NCBI RefSeq assembly: GCF_000720765.1
Contig: NZ_JODC01000007.1
Location: 620,001 to 684,000 of the forward strand
DNA length: 64,000 bases
Direction: 5' to 3'
DNA from: Streptomyces sp. NRRL S-646
GTDB taxonomy: Bacteria > Actinomycetota > Actinomycetes > Streptomycetales > Streptomycetaceae
This document shows, in pieces, positions 28,091 through 36,131 of the stretch. Positions within the stretch are counted from its first letter, which is position 1. Each line of letters starts with the position of its first letter. Both the position numbers and the translations under genes were made by a program. The notes below the pieces were generated by a model. That model did not search any database, was not told where the DNA came from, and worked only from the letters and a program-made list of their open reading frames with translations.

Positions 28091-28762
28091 TCAGTGGGCT
28101 GCCCAGAGCCCCCGGACGTGGCCTAGGTGCCGCGTCATCACCTCGCGCACGGCCTCGGTGTCCCGCGCGAGCAGCGCGTCGAGGAGTTCGAGGTGCTCCT
28201 CGGCGGAGGCCTTCAATCGTCCGGTCTCGACCAGGGCTGTCAGTCCGTACAGCCGTGAACGCTGCCGCAGGTCCCGTACGACTTCCACAAGATGGTCGTT
28301 GCCGGCCAGGGCGAGCAGAGCGAGGTGGAAGTGCAGGTCGGCCTCGACATAGTCGGTGAGGTCGCCTCGCGTGGCCGAGGTGACGATCTCCATGGCGAGC
28401 GGGCGCAGCGCCTTCAGGTCGTCGAGGCCGGCGGTGGTCGCGAGCGCGACGGTCGTCGGGATCTCGATCAGGGACCGGATGTGGGTGTACTCGTCGAGCT
28501 GCTTCTCGGAGACCTCGGTGACCCGGAATCCCTTGTTCGGGACGATCTCGACCATGCCCTCCTTCACCAGCTCGAGCATCGCCTCGCGCACCGGGGTCGC
28601 GGAGACGCCCAGGCGGGGTGCGAGGGCCGGTGCCGAGTACACCTGGCCGGGGCGCAGTTCACCGGAGATCAGCGCGGCCCGCAGCACGTCCACGACCTTC
28701 TCCCGGAAGTTGGGCTTCCTGCCGCCGAGCGAGGGGATGGCGGGGCGGTGCTGCTGGGCCAT
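28091..28762 (-). CDS. GntR-family (FCD) regulator of the hydroxyproline operon
   Basis: 223 aa. The start ATG 28762 follows AGGAGG at 9 nt. The N-terminal winged HTH is REKVVDVLRAALISGELRPGQVYSAPALAPRLGVSATPVREAMLELVKEGMVEIVPNKGFRV. The C-terminal FCD domain has the metal/ligand residues in YVEADLHFHLALLALAGN and EEHLELLDALLARD. It is the last gene of the hydroxyproline catabolic operon, so it probably represses the operon until the amino acid or a breakdown product binds. Confidence 0.9.
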   Translation of the reverse strand: MAQQHRPAIPSLGGRKPNFREKVVDVLRAALISGELRPGQVYSAPALAPRLGVSATPVREAMLELVKEGMVEIVPNKGFRVTEVSEKQLDEYTHIRSLIEIPTTVALATTAGLDDLKALRPLAMEIVTSATRGDLTDYVEADLHFHLALLALAGNDHLVEVVRDLRQRSRLYGLTALVETGRLKASAEEHLELLDALLARDTEAVREVMTRHLGHVRGLWAAH

Positions 28763-28803
28763 GGTGATCGTCCTCCTAGGGTTACCGGACATTATCGGGC
28801 CGC

Positions 28804-29805
28804 CTACAGCACGAAACCCGCCGGGAACGGGTCCTCCGGGTCGAGCAGGTACTGGGCGGTTCCGGTGATCCACGCACGCCCGGTGAAGCTGGGCAGGACG
28901 GCGGGGCGGCCCGCGACCTCGGTGGTGCCGAGGAGGCGGCCGGTGAACCGGGTGCCGATGAAGGACTCGTTGACGAACTCGGTGTGCAGGGGCAGTTCGC
29001 CGCGCGCGTGCAGCTGGGCCATGCGCGCGCTGGTGCCGGTGCCGCAGGGTGAGCGGTCGAACCAGCCGGGGTGGATCGCCATCGCGTGCCGGGAGTGGCG
29101 GGCGTCGGAGCCGGGCGCGTAGAGGTGGACGTGGTGACAGCCGCGGATGGACGGGTCCTCGGGGTGGACGGGCTCGTCCTCGGCGTTGATGGCGTCCATC
29201 AACGACAGCCCTGCCGCGAGGATTTCATCCTTGCGAGTGCGGTCGAAGGGGAGGCCGAACTGGTCCAGGGGGAGGATGGCGTAGAAGTTTCCGCCGTATG
29301 CCATGTCATATGTTACTGACCGCCCGTCAGCCAGCGTCGCCTTCCGGTCCAGCCCCACCGCGAACGACGGCACATTCCGCAGCGTCACCGACCTGGCCGC
29401 GCCGCCCTCCACCGCCACCTCCGCGACCACGACTCCGGCCGGGGTGTCGAGGCGGATGGTGGTGACCGGTTCGACGACCTCGACCATGCCGGTCTCGACG
29501 AGCACGGTCGCGACGCCGATCGTGCCGTGCCCGCACATCGGCAGATAGCCGGACACCTCGATGTAGACGACACCCCAGTCGCAGTCGGCCCGTGCCGGCG
29601 GCTGCAGGATCGCGCCGCTCATCGCGGAGTGCCCGCGCGGCTCGTTCATCAGCAACTGCTTGATGTCGTCGCGGTGTTCGCGGAAGTACAGCCGCCGCTC
29701 GTTCATCGTCGCGCCCGGGATGGTCCCGATCCCACCGGTGATCACGCGGGTGGGCATGCCCTCGGTGTGCGAGTCGACGGCGTGCAGGACGAGTCTGCTG
29801 CGCAT
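28804..29805 (-). CDS. 4-hydroxyproline 2-epimerase (proline racemase family)
   Basis: 333 aa. Both catalytic cysteines of the family are present: C91 in PMCGHGTIG and C254 in DRSPCGTGTSARMA. This argues for an epimerase/racemase rather than the trans-3-hydroxyproline dehydratase variant, which replaces the first Cys. It converts trans-4-hydroxy-L-proline to cis-4-hydroxy-D-proline. RBS GGAGG precedes ATG 29805. Neighbours encode the dehydrogenase and deaminase steps that consume the product, so hydroxyproline is preferred over proline as substrate. Confidence 0.9.
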   Translation of the reverse strand: MRSRLVLHAVDSHTEGMPTRVITGGIGTIPGATMNERRLYFREHRDDIKQLLMNEPRGHSAMSGAILQPPARADCDWGVVYIEVSGYLPMCGHGTIGVATVLVETGMVEVVEPVTTIRLDTPAGVVVAEVAVEGGAARSVTLRNVPSFAVGLDRKATLADGRSVTYDMAYGGNFYAILPLDQFGLPFDRTRKDEILAAGLSLMDAINAEDEPVHPEDPSIRGCHHVHLYAPGSDARHSRHAMAIHPGWFDRSPCGTGTSARMAQLHARGELPLHTEFVNESFIGTRFTGRLLGTTEVAGRPAVLPSFTGRAWITGTAQYLLDPEDPFPAGFVL

Positions 29806-29823
29806 GACCTGCCTCCTCGTGGG

Positions 29824-30714
29824 TTACGCCAGTCCGGCGGCGACGGCCTTCTCGGTGGCCGCCCGGACGGCCGCCTCCTGCTCGGGCAGCAGCGGCATAC
29901 GGGGCGGCCGGACCGGCCCGCCGTGTCGCCCGACGACGTCCATGGACAGCTTGATCGCCTGCACGAACTCCACCTGGGAGTCCCAGCGCAGCAGCGGATG
30001 CAGCTGACGGTAGAGGTGATGGGCGGTCGCCAGGTCGCCGTCGACGGCCGCGTGGTAGAGCTCCACGCTCGCGGCCGGCAGGGCGTTCGGGTAGCCGGCC
30101 ACCCAGCCCTTCGCGCCCGCGATCGCCAGCTCCAGCAGGACGTCGTCAGCACCGATCAACAGGTCTAGTTCCGGGGCGAGTTCGGCGATCCGGTAGGCGC
30201 GGCGGACGTCCCCGGAGAACTCCTTGACGGCGTGGATGTACCCCTCCCCGTGGAGCTTCGCGAGAAGTTCCGGCACGAGGTCGACCTTGGTGTCGATCGG
30301 GTTGTTGTACGCCACCACCGGCACACCCGCCTTCGCGACCTCCGCGTAGTGGGCGAGCACCGAACGCTCGTCGGCACGGTAGGCGTTGGGCGGCAGCAGC
30401 ATCACCGCGTGGCAGCCGGCTTCGCGGGCCTGCTCGGCCCAGCGGCGCGACTCCGCGGACCCGTACGCGGCCACCCCGGGCATGACGCGCTGCCCGCCGA
30501 TCGCGGCGACGGCCGTCTCGACGACCTTCGCGCGTTCCTCGGGGGTGAGCACCTGGTACTCCCCCAGCGAGCCGTTGGGGACGACGCCGTCGCAGCCGTT
30601 CTCGACGAGCCAGGCGCAGTGCTCGGCGTACTTGTCGTGGTTCACGGTGAGGTCGTCGTTCAGCGGCAGCGCGGTGGCGACGAGGACTCCGCGCCAGGGA
30701 CGGTGGTCGGTCAT
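29824..30714 (-). CDS. DapA-family 1-pyrroline-4-hydroxy-2-carboxylate deaminase
   Basis: 296 aa of the dihydrodipicolinate synthase/NAL superfamily. The TIM barrel carries the Schiff-base lysine in AVKEFSGD (K164) and the tyrosine in VVAYNNPID (Y136). In hydroxyproline pathways this family member removes ammonia from pyrroline-4-hydroxy-2-carboxylate to give alpha-ketoglutarate semialdehyde. The placement between the epimerase and dehydrogenase genes supports that job over lysine biosynthesis. The start overlaps the upstream stop by 4 bp (ATGA). Confidence 0.85.
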   Translation of the reverse strand: MTDHRPWRGVLVATALPLNDDLTVNHDKYAEHCAWLVENGCDGVVPNGSLGEYQVLTPEERAKVVETAVAAIGGQRVMPGVAAYGSAESRRWAEQAREAGCHAVMLLPPNAYRADERSVLAHYAEVAKAGVPVVAYNNPIDTKVDLVPELLAKLHGEGYIHAVKEFSGDVRRAYRIAELAPELDLLIGADDVLLELAIAGAKGWVAGYPNALPAASVELYHAAVDGDLATAHHLYRQLHPLLRWDSQVEFVQAIKLSMDVVGRHGGPVRPPRMPLLPEQEAAVRAATEKAVAAGLA

Positions 30715-32123
30715 GAGGATCCTTTCTCGGTGGGGTGCGTGTCCTCGCGGGCGAGGACACCGAGCGGTACGGGACGCGCGAACGGCCGTCTGGAGGGGGT
30801 GAGTTGGCATCCGGCCAGCCCGGCGACCGCGGGTGCGCACACCCGGCCCTGGCACCAGCCCATGCCGGCCCGGGTCAGCAGCTTCACCGTGCGGACGTCA
30901 CCGGCGCCGAGCTCCGCGACGGCCTCGCGGATCGCGGAGCCGGTGACCTCCTCGCAGCGGCACACGACGGTGTCGTCGGTGATCAGCTCGCTCCACTGGG
31001 CGGGCGGCGCGTACACGGCGTCGAGGGCATCAGCGAACTCCCGCAGCCTGGTACGGGACTTGGCGGCCGCGGCCCACTCGTGCGGGTCCGGTGCACGGCC
31101 CGCCAGGCGGGCCGCAGCCGAGCATCCGGCGATGTGGCCCTCGGCCAGCGCGAGGGCCGAGCCGCCGATGCCGGTGATCTCGCCCGCGGCCCAGACGCCG
31201 GGGACGTCGGTGCGCTGCTCGCCGTCGACCTGCACGTTCATGCCGTCGAGGCGGCAGCCGAGGGTCTCGGCGAGGTCGGTGTGCGGGAGCATGCCGTGGC
31301 CGACGGCGAGAGTGTCGCAAGGGATGCGACGCGCGGTGCCGGGCCGGACCCGCCCTTCGCCGTCGAGCTCGGCAACGGTCACCGCCTCCAGTTGCTCGGT
31401 GCCATGTGCCTCGACGACGGTGTGCCGGGTGAGGGTACGCACCCGGTACCGGAGCAACTGGGCTGCGTATCCGGCCCCTTCGGCGAGCTTGCCCGGCTGT
31501 GCCGCGAGCGCCCGGGACCGTCGTACGAACGCCTTGGGGTCGGCGGACTCGACGAGCGCGGCGATTTCCACTCCCGCCGCGGCGAGCCCGGTCGCGACCG
31601 GCAGCAGCAGCGGTCCGGTGCCGGCGACCACGGCGGTGCGTCCGGGCGCTGCGAGGTTTCCCTTGAGCATGGCCTGGGCGCCGCCCGCGGTGAGGACGCC
31701 GGGGAGGGTCCAGCCGGGGAAGGGCAGCACCTTCTCGTAGCCGCCGGTGGCGAGGAGCACGGCGTCGGCGTGTACGGCGGCCGGGTCCTCCTGCTCGGGG
31801 CCGAGCAGGGCGTGCACGGTGAACCGGTCTGCGTGGCGTTCGACGAACCAGACGTGATGATCCGTCAAATGCGTTACGGCACCTGCCTTTACGTGTGTGT
31901 GGAGCCCGTCCCGCAGTCGCTCCCAGGTCCGCCAGTCGTGATGGAGCGCCTGAGGGCGCTGCACGCGCAGTTCGGCGGCGGGCTGCCGGTAGAACTGGCC
32001 GCCCGGTTGTGCGGCCGAGTCGAGGAGCGTGACCCGCACGCCGTGCGCCGCGGCGGCCACGGTCGCCGCCAGGCCCGCCGGGCCCGCGCCGATGACGGCG
32101 AGGTGGGGCCGGTCAGTCGTCAT
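30711..32123 (-). CDS. FAD/NAD oxidoreductase with BFD-type [2Fe-2S] domain (hydroxyproline dehydrogenase subunit)
   Basis: 470 aa. The N-terminal FAD-binding motif is VIGAGPAGLAAT, with a second dinucleotide fold around VVAGTGPLLLPVATGL. The C-terminal cysteines CRC in VVCRCEEVTG and the pair in GWCQGRVC fit a bacterioferritin-associated-ferredoxin-like cluster domain. It resembles the alpha subunit of multi-subunit D-hydroxyproline or opine dehydrogenases. Overlaps with the ferredoxin gene upstream (11 bp) and the DapA-like gene (4 bp) tie it into the operon. Confidence 0.85.
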   Translation of the reverse strand: MTTDRPHLAVIGAGPAGLAATVAAAAHGVRVTLLDSAAQPGGQFYRQPAAELRVQRPQALHHDWRTWERLRDGLHTHVKAGAVTHLTDHHVWFVERHADRFTVHALLGPEQEDPAAVHADAVLLATGGYEKVLPFPGWTLPGVLTAGGAQAMLKGNLAAPGRTAVVAGTGPLLLPVATGLAAAGVEIAALVESADPKAFVRRSRALAAQPGKLAEGAGYAAQLLRYRVRTLTRHTVVEAHGTEQLEAVTVAELDGEGRVRPGTARRIPCDTLAVGHGMLPHTDLAETLGCRLDGMNVQVDGEQRTDVPGVWAAGEITGIGGSALALAEGHIAGCSAAARLAGRAPDPHEWAAAAKSRTRLREFADALDAVYAPPAQWSELITDDTVVCRCEEVTGSAIREAVAELGAGDVRTVKLLTRAGMGWCQGRVCAPAVAGLAGCQLTPSRRPFARPVPLGVLAREDTHPTEKGSS

Positions 32124-32415
32124 GGCCGGTCCCCTCCTGGGTGCGGATCGCGTCGCCCGGCTGCAGGGAGACCAGGCAAGCCCGTTGGTTGGGACGGTCG
32201 TTGACGGTCACCAGGCAGTCGAAGCAGACGCCGATCCCGCAGAAGACGCCGCGCGGGCGGCCTCCGCCCCGGGTGGTGCGCCAGGAGGTGACGCCTGCTG
32301 CCCAGAGCGCGGCGGCGACCGTCTGGCCGGGCAACGCGTCGATCTCGCGGCCGTCCAGCGTGACCGTGAAGGCCGGGCGCGGGTGGGCCTGTGCCAGGTC
32401 CAGCGGAGAGCTCAC
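32113..32415 (-). CDS. [2Fe-2S] ferredoxin-like dehydrogenase subunit
   Basis: 100 aa, GTG start at 32415 within the previous stop (GTGA overlap). Cluster ligands are C59, C64, C67 (FCGIGVCFDC) and C80 (RACL), the plant-type spacing used in the small gamma subunits of D-hydroxyproline and opine dehydrogenases. It mediates electron flow between the two flavoprotein subunits encoded on either side. Confidence 0.88.
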   Translation of the reverse strand: MSSPLDLAQAHPRPAFTVTLDGREIDALPGQTVAAALWAAGVTSWRTTRGGGRPRGVFCGIGVCFDCLVTVNDRPNQRACLVSLQPGDAIRTQEGTGHDD

Positions 32416-33563
32416 GGGGTCTCCTCGGGGAAGCGGTCGGGGCGGAACGGGGCGAGGTCCAGGTCGGGTGTCTTCGCGGTCAGGGTCTGTGCGATCAGGT
32501 GCCCGGTGCCGGTCGCGAGTCCGATGCCCGCGCCCTCGTGCCCGCAGGCGTGGAAGAGGCCGGGGACACGAGGATCGGGGCCGATGGCGGGCAGATGGTC
32601 GGGCATGTAGGGGCGGAAGCCGGCGTAGGAGCGGATGGCGCGGACGTCGGCCAGGAACGGGAACAGCCGGGTCGCGCCCGCCGCGAGGGCCCGCAGGGCC
32701 GGCAGCGAGAACGACCGGTCGAAACCGACCCGTTCCCGGCTCGCGCCGATCAGGACCGGTCCCGCGGCCGTGCCCTCCACGACCGGCGAGGTCTGCAGCT
32801 CGGCCGAGTCGCTGGCCACGTCGGCCACGTAGTCGGCGGCGTACACCTTGTGGTGGACCATGCGGGGCAGCGGTTCGGTGACGAGGACGAAGCCGCGCCG
32901 CGGGAGGACGGGCAGGGAGGTGCCCGCGAGGGCGGCGAGTTCGGCGCCCCAGGTACCGGCCGCGTTGACCACGGCCGGAGTGTGGATATCGTCCTTGTCC
33001 GTGCGAACTCCCCACACCTGCCCGTCAGTTGTACGCAGAACGCCCGTCACTGTCCGGCCCGTGAACAGGCGCGCGCCGGACGCCCGGACCAAGTGGGCGG
33101 CGGCCAGGGCGGGCATGACCTGGGAGTCCTGCGGGTAGTGGACGGCGCCGGGCAGGCCGGGGGCCAGCTGGGGCTCGAGTTCGTACAGCTCGGTGCCCGC
33201 GACTGTCGTGGCGGTCACTCCGGCGGCTCGCTGCCCGGCGGCGAAGTCCTCCAACGCGACGAGACCGCCGGGGGATGTGGCCACCACCACGCCGCCCTTG
33301 GCCTCGTACTCGATGGCCTCTCCGAACTCCTGGGCCAGTTCGGACCACAGGCGGTTGGAGAGAAGCGCAAGGTCGAGCTCCGGGCCGGGCTCCTTGTCGG
33401 AGACGAGGAGGTTGCCCTCCCCCGCGCCGGTGGTGCCGCCGGCCACGGGGCCACGGTCCACGACGATGACGTCCAGTCCTGCGCGGGAGGCGTAGAGGGC
33501 GCAGGCGGCGCCTGTCATGCCGGCTCCGACGATCACGACATCGCAGGTCAGTGGCTGACTCAC
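32412..33563 (-). CDS. DadA/DAO-type FAD oxidoreductase (hydroxyproline dehydrogenase subunit)
   Basis: 383 aa, GTG start. FAD-binding DVVIVGAGMTGAACALYASRAG is at the N-terminus. The C-terminal DAO signature YAGFRPYMPDHLPAIGPDPRVPGLFHACGHEGAGIGLATGTG binds flavin and substrate. It probably oxidises cis-4-hydroxy-D-proline as the beta subunit of a three-component dehydrogenase with the next two genes. It is the first gene of the operon. A TATGTCACATA palindrome lies 9 bp upstream of the start. Confidence 0.88.
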   Translation of the reverse strand: MSQPLTCDVVIVGAGMTGAACALYASRAGLDVIVVDRGPVAGGTTGAGEGNLLVSDKEPGPELDLALLSNRLWSELAQEFGEAIEYEAKGGVVVATSPGGLVALEDFAAGQRAAGVTATTVAGTELYELEPQLAPGLPGAVHYPQDSQVMPALAAAHLVRASGARLFTGRTVTGVLRTTDGQVWGVRTDKDDIHTPAVVNAAGTWGAELAALAGTSLPVLPRRGFVLVTEPLPRMVHHKVYAADYVADVASDSAELQTSPVVEGTAAGPVLIGASRERVGFDRSFSLPALRALAAGATRLFPFLADVRAIRSYAGFRPYMPDHLPAIGPDPRVPGLFHACGHEGAGIGLATGTGHLIAQTLTAKTPDLDLAPFRPDRFPEETP

Positions 33564-33571
33564 GGCAGTAC

Positions 33572-33582
33572 TATGTCACATA
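33572..33582. promoter_or_regulatory. Palindrome TATGTCACATA, candidate GntR operator
   Basis: A perfect 11-bp palindrome around a central C, 9 bp upstream of the first gene of the hydroxyproline operon, where a repressor would block initiation. FCD-type GntR regulators often bind short AT-rich palindromes; the operon's own GntR protein is the obvious candidate. Confidence 0.55.
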
Positions 33583-33664
33583 CCACTGATTCTGAACATG
33601 GTGCGCGCACGGCCGGCCGCAATCCTCCCCGCGGTGCCGCTGATACGGACATCACCTGCAGTGA

Positions 33665-34144
33665 TCAGGCGGCCTGGGAACGTCTCCGCATCACCAACGC
33701 GACGGCTGTGCCGATCCCCGCGGCCAACAGCCCGAGCCCGCCGAGGACCAGCGGCGCCAGCCACAGCGAGGCGAACCCGTTGATCCGCGCATCCTGCGGG
33801 GAATCTGCCCGGTAGAGCACCTCGACCCGCTCACCCGCCTCGTACGACGGCGGATTGGAGCCCACAGAACTCCGGAACGTCCTCTGCTTGCCGTCCGCCG
33901 AAGTGAACTCGACCACCGGGTACGCCATGCGCTTGTCGCTCGACCGGTTCTTGTGGAATGAGCTGCTGTGTTCGGTCCGCCACTCCAGGGACACCACCGC
34001 GCCCCGGGCACGCTTCGCATCCGCCAGCAGCGAGACCGACTGCCCCGCAAGAATCAGCCCGACGACCAGGAACAGCGCCCCGAACGCGATCACGCCGAAG
34101 GCGATCCACCTGCGGACACGCCGCCCCCGTACCTGAACCTGCAC
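33665..34144 (-). CDS. DUF3592 membrane protein
   Basis: 159 aa, GTG start. Two membrane helices (about residues 14-36 and 128-150) flank an extracytoplasmic beta-rich domain with RGAVVSLEWRTEHSS, AYPVVEFTSADGKQRTF and YEAGERVEVLYRADSPQDARI. This is the layout of DUF3592 proteins. Their function is unknown; they are common singletons in streptomycetes. It is unrelated to the hydroxyproline operon next door. Confidence 0.82.
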   Translation of the reverse strand: MQVQVRGRRVRRWIAFGVIAFGALFLVVGLILAGQSVSLLADAKRARGAVVSLEWRTEHSSSFHKNRSSDKRMAYPVVEFTSADGKQRTFRSSVGSNPPSYEAGERVEVLYRADSPQDARINGFASLWLAPLVLGGLGLLAAGIGTAVALVMRRRSQAA

Positions 34145-34235
34145 AATGCCCCTCTCGCTTCTCCGGCCTCGCTCGTCCGGAGCTTCAGGGACGTTATCCC
34201 AGGTAGCTCGGTCGCCCGACCCTCGCCGGGTGCAG

Positions 34236-34800
34236 TCAAACCCGGCTCCCGGTCGCCGTGTCCGCCGACAGCCGCTGCGCGACGTAGATCGGAATCACCG
34301 AGAGCAGGACGAGCACGGCCGCCACCACGTTCACCACGGGTGCCTGCTGCGGGCGGGTCATGTTGTTGAAGATCCAGATGGGGAGCGTCTCGATACCGGG
34401 CCCGGCGGTGAAGGTCGTCACCACGATCTCGTCGAAGGAGAGCGCGAAGGCGAGCAGCCCGCCCGCGAACAGGGCCGAGCGCACCAGCGGGAAGGTGACG
34501 TCGGCGAAGGCGCGGAAGGTGTTCGCACCGAGGTCCATCGCCGCCTCCTCGTACGACCCGGCGGTGCGTCGCAGCCTGGCCACGACGTTGTTGAAGACGA
34601 CGACGATGCAGAAGGTGGCGTGTCCGACGACCACCGTGAACAGGCCGAGACCGAGGCCGAGCGGCGCAAGTACCGTGCCGAAGGCCGAGTTGAGGGCGAT
34701 GCCCGTGACGATGCCGGGCAGGGCGATCGGCAGGACGACCACGAAGGAGATGCCGAGATCGAGGCGCCGCTGTGTCTCGTGCTCGGGGACGACGAATATC
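34236..34800 (-). pseudogene. Truncated spermidine/putrescine ABC permease (PotC-like)
   Basis: Only the C-terminal part of a PotC-type permease remains. It includes LPIALPGIVTGIALNSAF, the EAA loop SYEEAAMDLGANTFRAFADVTFPLV and LLAFALSFDEIVVTTFTAGPG. Recognisable homology begins near ETQRRLDLGISF at about 34780. Upstream the frame runs into an IS605-like right-end element ending at 34801. The first two or three membrane helices are missing and no other polyamine transporter gene is nearby, so it is almost certainly non-functional. A GTG at 34742 would give 168 aa. Confidence 0.8.
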
Positions 34801-34916
34801 TTGAATCCTCCCCTCCTTGAAGCTGAAGGAAGGGGATTCCTGGTTCAGGCTGCCTGCCGGACCGGCGGTCCGGGAGGTCTTACGCCCTCGACACCATCCG
34901 GGTTGAGACCAGCCCG
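34801..34916 (-). ncRNA. omegaRNA/IS200-IS605 right-end-like element, copy B
   Basis: Read on the minus strand it contains CGGGCTGGTCTCAACCCGG (hairpin 1), GGTGTCGAGGGCGTAAGACC, a perfect hairpin CCGGACC-GCC-GGTCCGG (34857-34873), then CCAGGAATCCCC and a long terminal hairpin ending GGGGAGGATTCAA at 34801. The same blocks in the same order occur in the plus-strand element at 50296-50409. A GGAATC-hairpin-GAGGATTCAA end is how TnpB-linked omegaRNA scaffolds and IS605 right ends finish, with the guide directly downstream. No tnpA or tnpB is nearby. Expression is not shown. Confidence 0.6.
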
Positions 34917-35233
34917 ATGAGTACAGCCTCACACTGTCCGCGCCGGTGCAGATGGAGGGGCGGTTCGCCGGAGTCGCCGCGGCGGACGTGTACCTGCGGC
35001 ACTTCGAGGCGGCCGTGATGCCGATGCAGCGCCGGCTGCCCGGGCCGGCCCATCCGGTGAACGCCCGCGGACGGGTGACCGCCTCCGCCGACCCCGCCCA
35101 TCTCGCCGGATCCCTCACCAAGGGGCCGGATTTCGCCGCCGTACTGCAGCGGGCGCGGCCCGGAAGGTTTCGCGGACTGCGGCTGGTCCCCTGCCGGGAC
35201 ATCCCCCTCGTGCTCGTGATCTCCCCACGCTGA
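34917..35233 (+). pseudogene. 3' fragment of a cache-domain protein gene
   Basis: The plus-strand frame begins abruptly as PDEYSLTLSAPVQMEGRFAG, continues VAAADVYLRHFEAAVMP and ends at a normal stop (35231-35233). It resembles the C-terminal half of small streptomycete cache-domain proteins, extracytoplasmic-sensor-like folds that occur alone. The 5' half is missing, and the break coincides with the edge of the IS605-like element at 34916. A GTG at 34946 could start a 95-aa peptide, but this is probably a dead fragment. Confidence 0.6.
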
Positions 35234-35245
35234 CGGTGGCGGCCG

Positions 35246-35908
35246 TCAGGCCTCGGGGGCCGGCACCACCCTCAGGTGCGCCGCCGCGTGGCGGGCCTTG
35301 CGGGCCCTGGGACGGGCGGGGCGCGTCTCCCGCAGCACCAGCGTCATTCGTGTGTACCCCATGTCCTGCAGCGTCCTCGGGCTCTCGTCCACCACGCGGC
35401 AGTCGGTGGCGCCCCAGCGCGGATCGGGGTGGGTCAGGGGGCGTACGGCGCCGTCGTGCGCCACGGCCTGTTCGCCGACCGCGCGGATCCAGTGCGGCAG
35501 GCCCTGCCGGTATGCGGCCTCCATGATCGGATCCTGGGCGATGTCGCGGCGGATGGACTGCAGTCCGTGGTCGTGGCCGTAGCGCTCGACGGCGGCCGCG
35601 AAGTGCGCGAGCATCGGCAGGCACCAGTTGGACTCGTGCTCGCCGAGGACCGTGCCCGCGTCCGGGTGGAACAGGACGAATCTGAGGAAGTTGTCGCCGG
35701 GCATCGCCGTCGGATGAGGGCTCACCTCACGGAAAAGTGACGCGAAAGCATTGTTGGAGAGAACGACGTCCCAGCGGTGGTCGAGGACGACGGACGGAAA
35801 GGGAACGGCCTCCAGGAGGGCGGCGTAGTCCTGCAGATACGCCTGGGCCTCGAGACTCTCGGGGACGGGCCGCGGTGCCGGACGCTGCCCTCCTGCCTGA
35901 TACGCCAT
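35246..35908 (-). CDS. MmyB-like ligand-binding protein without HTH
   Basis: 220 aa resembling only the C-terminal MmyB-type ligand-binding (PAS-like) domain: FPSVVLDHRWDVVLSNNAFASLF, NFLRFVLFHPDAG, W..RAVGEQAVAHDGAVRPLTHPDPRW and YTRMTLVLRETRP. Usual family members carry an N-terminal XRE HTH of about 80 residues, which is absent here, so it cannot bind DNA on its own. The ATG at 35908 is the only upstream start that fits. It is divergent from the XRE/peptidase-like pair with a palindrome-rich 223-bp region between. Confidence 0.75.
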   Translation of the reverse strand: MAYQAGGQRPAPRPVPESLEAQAYLQDYAALLEAVPFPSVVLDHRWDVVLSNNAFASLFREVSPHPTAMPGDNFLRFVLFHPDAGTVLGEHESNWCLPMLAHFAAAVERYGHDHGLQSIRRDIAQDPIMEAAYRQGLPHWIRAVGEQAVAHDGAVRPLTHPDPRWGATDCRVVDESPRTLQDMGYTRMTLVLRETRPARPRARKARHAAAHLRVVPAPEA

Positions 35909-35979
35909 CGGGAGGTCACCCCTCTTGCCTCTGCGGCCTTCACGCGGCGCCTTGATCCTGCGGCCCCGGATCGAGTCGT

Positions 35980-36036
35980 GTCAACTATCGTGGCATTTCA
36001 TGCTTGTTGACGGCTGAAATTGGCCACAGTTGTGGC
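35980..36036. promoter_or_regulatory. Nested inverted repeats in divergent promoter region
   Basis: GTCAAC (35980-35985) is inverted as GTTGAC (36006-36011), 20 bp apart. GCCACA-GT-TGTGGC (36023-36036) is a perfect 6-bp-arm palindrome. Both lie between the divergent MmyB-like and XRE genes and are the best operator candidates for the XRE regulator. Confidence 0.45.
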
Positions 36037-36131
36037 GACACCTGGATGTGAGTTCGAACTACCCGGTAATCTCCGTCGAGTTCACGGCAACCGCTTGTGA
36101 GAAGCCTGTGAGAAACGTAGGAGATCTGTCG

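Noticed and set aside
29824..30714. Dihydrodipicolinate synthase for lysine biosynthesis
   Set aside because: Neighbours form a hydroxyproline pathway and the family includes the required deaminase; no other lysine gene is near.
36030..36131. Longer N-terminus for the XRE regulator
   Set aside because: Overlaps the palindromic promoter region and has no ribosome site; GTG 36132 has AGGAGA.
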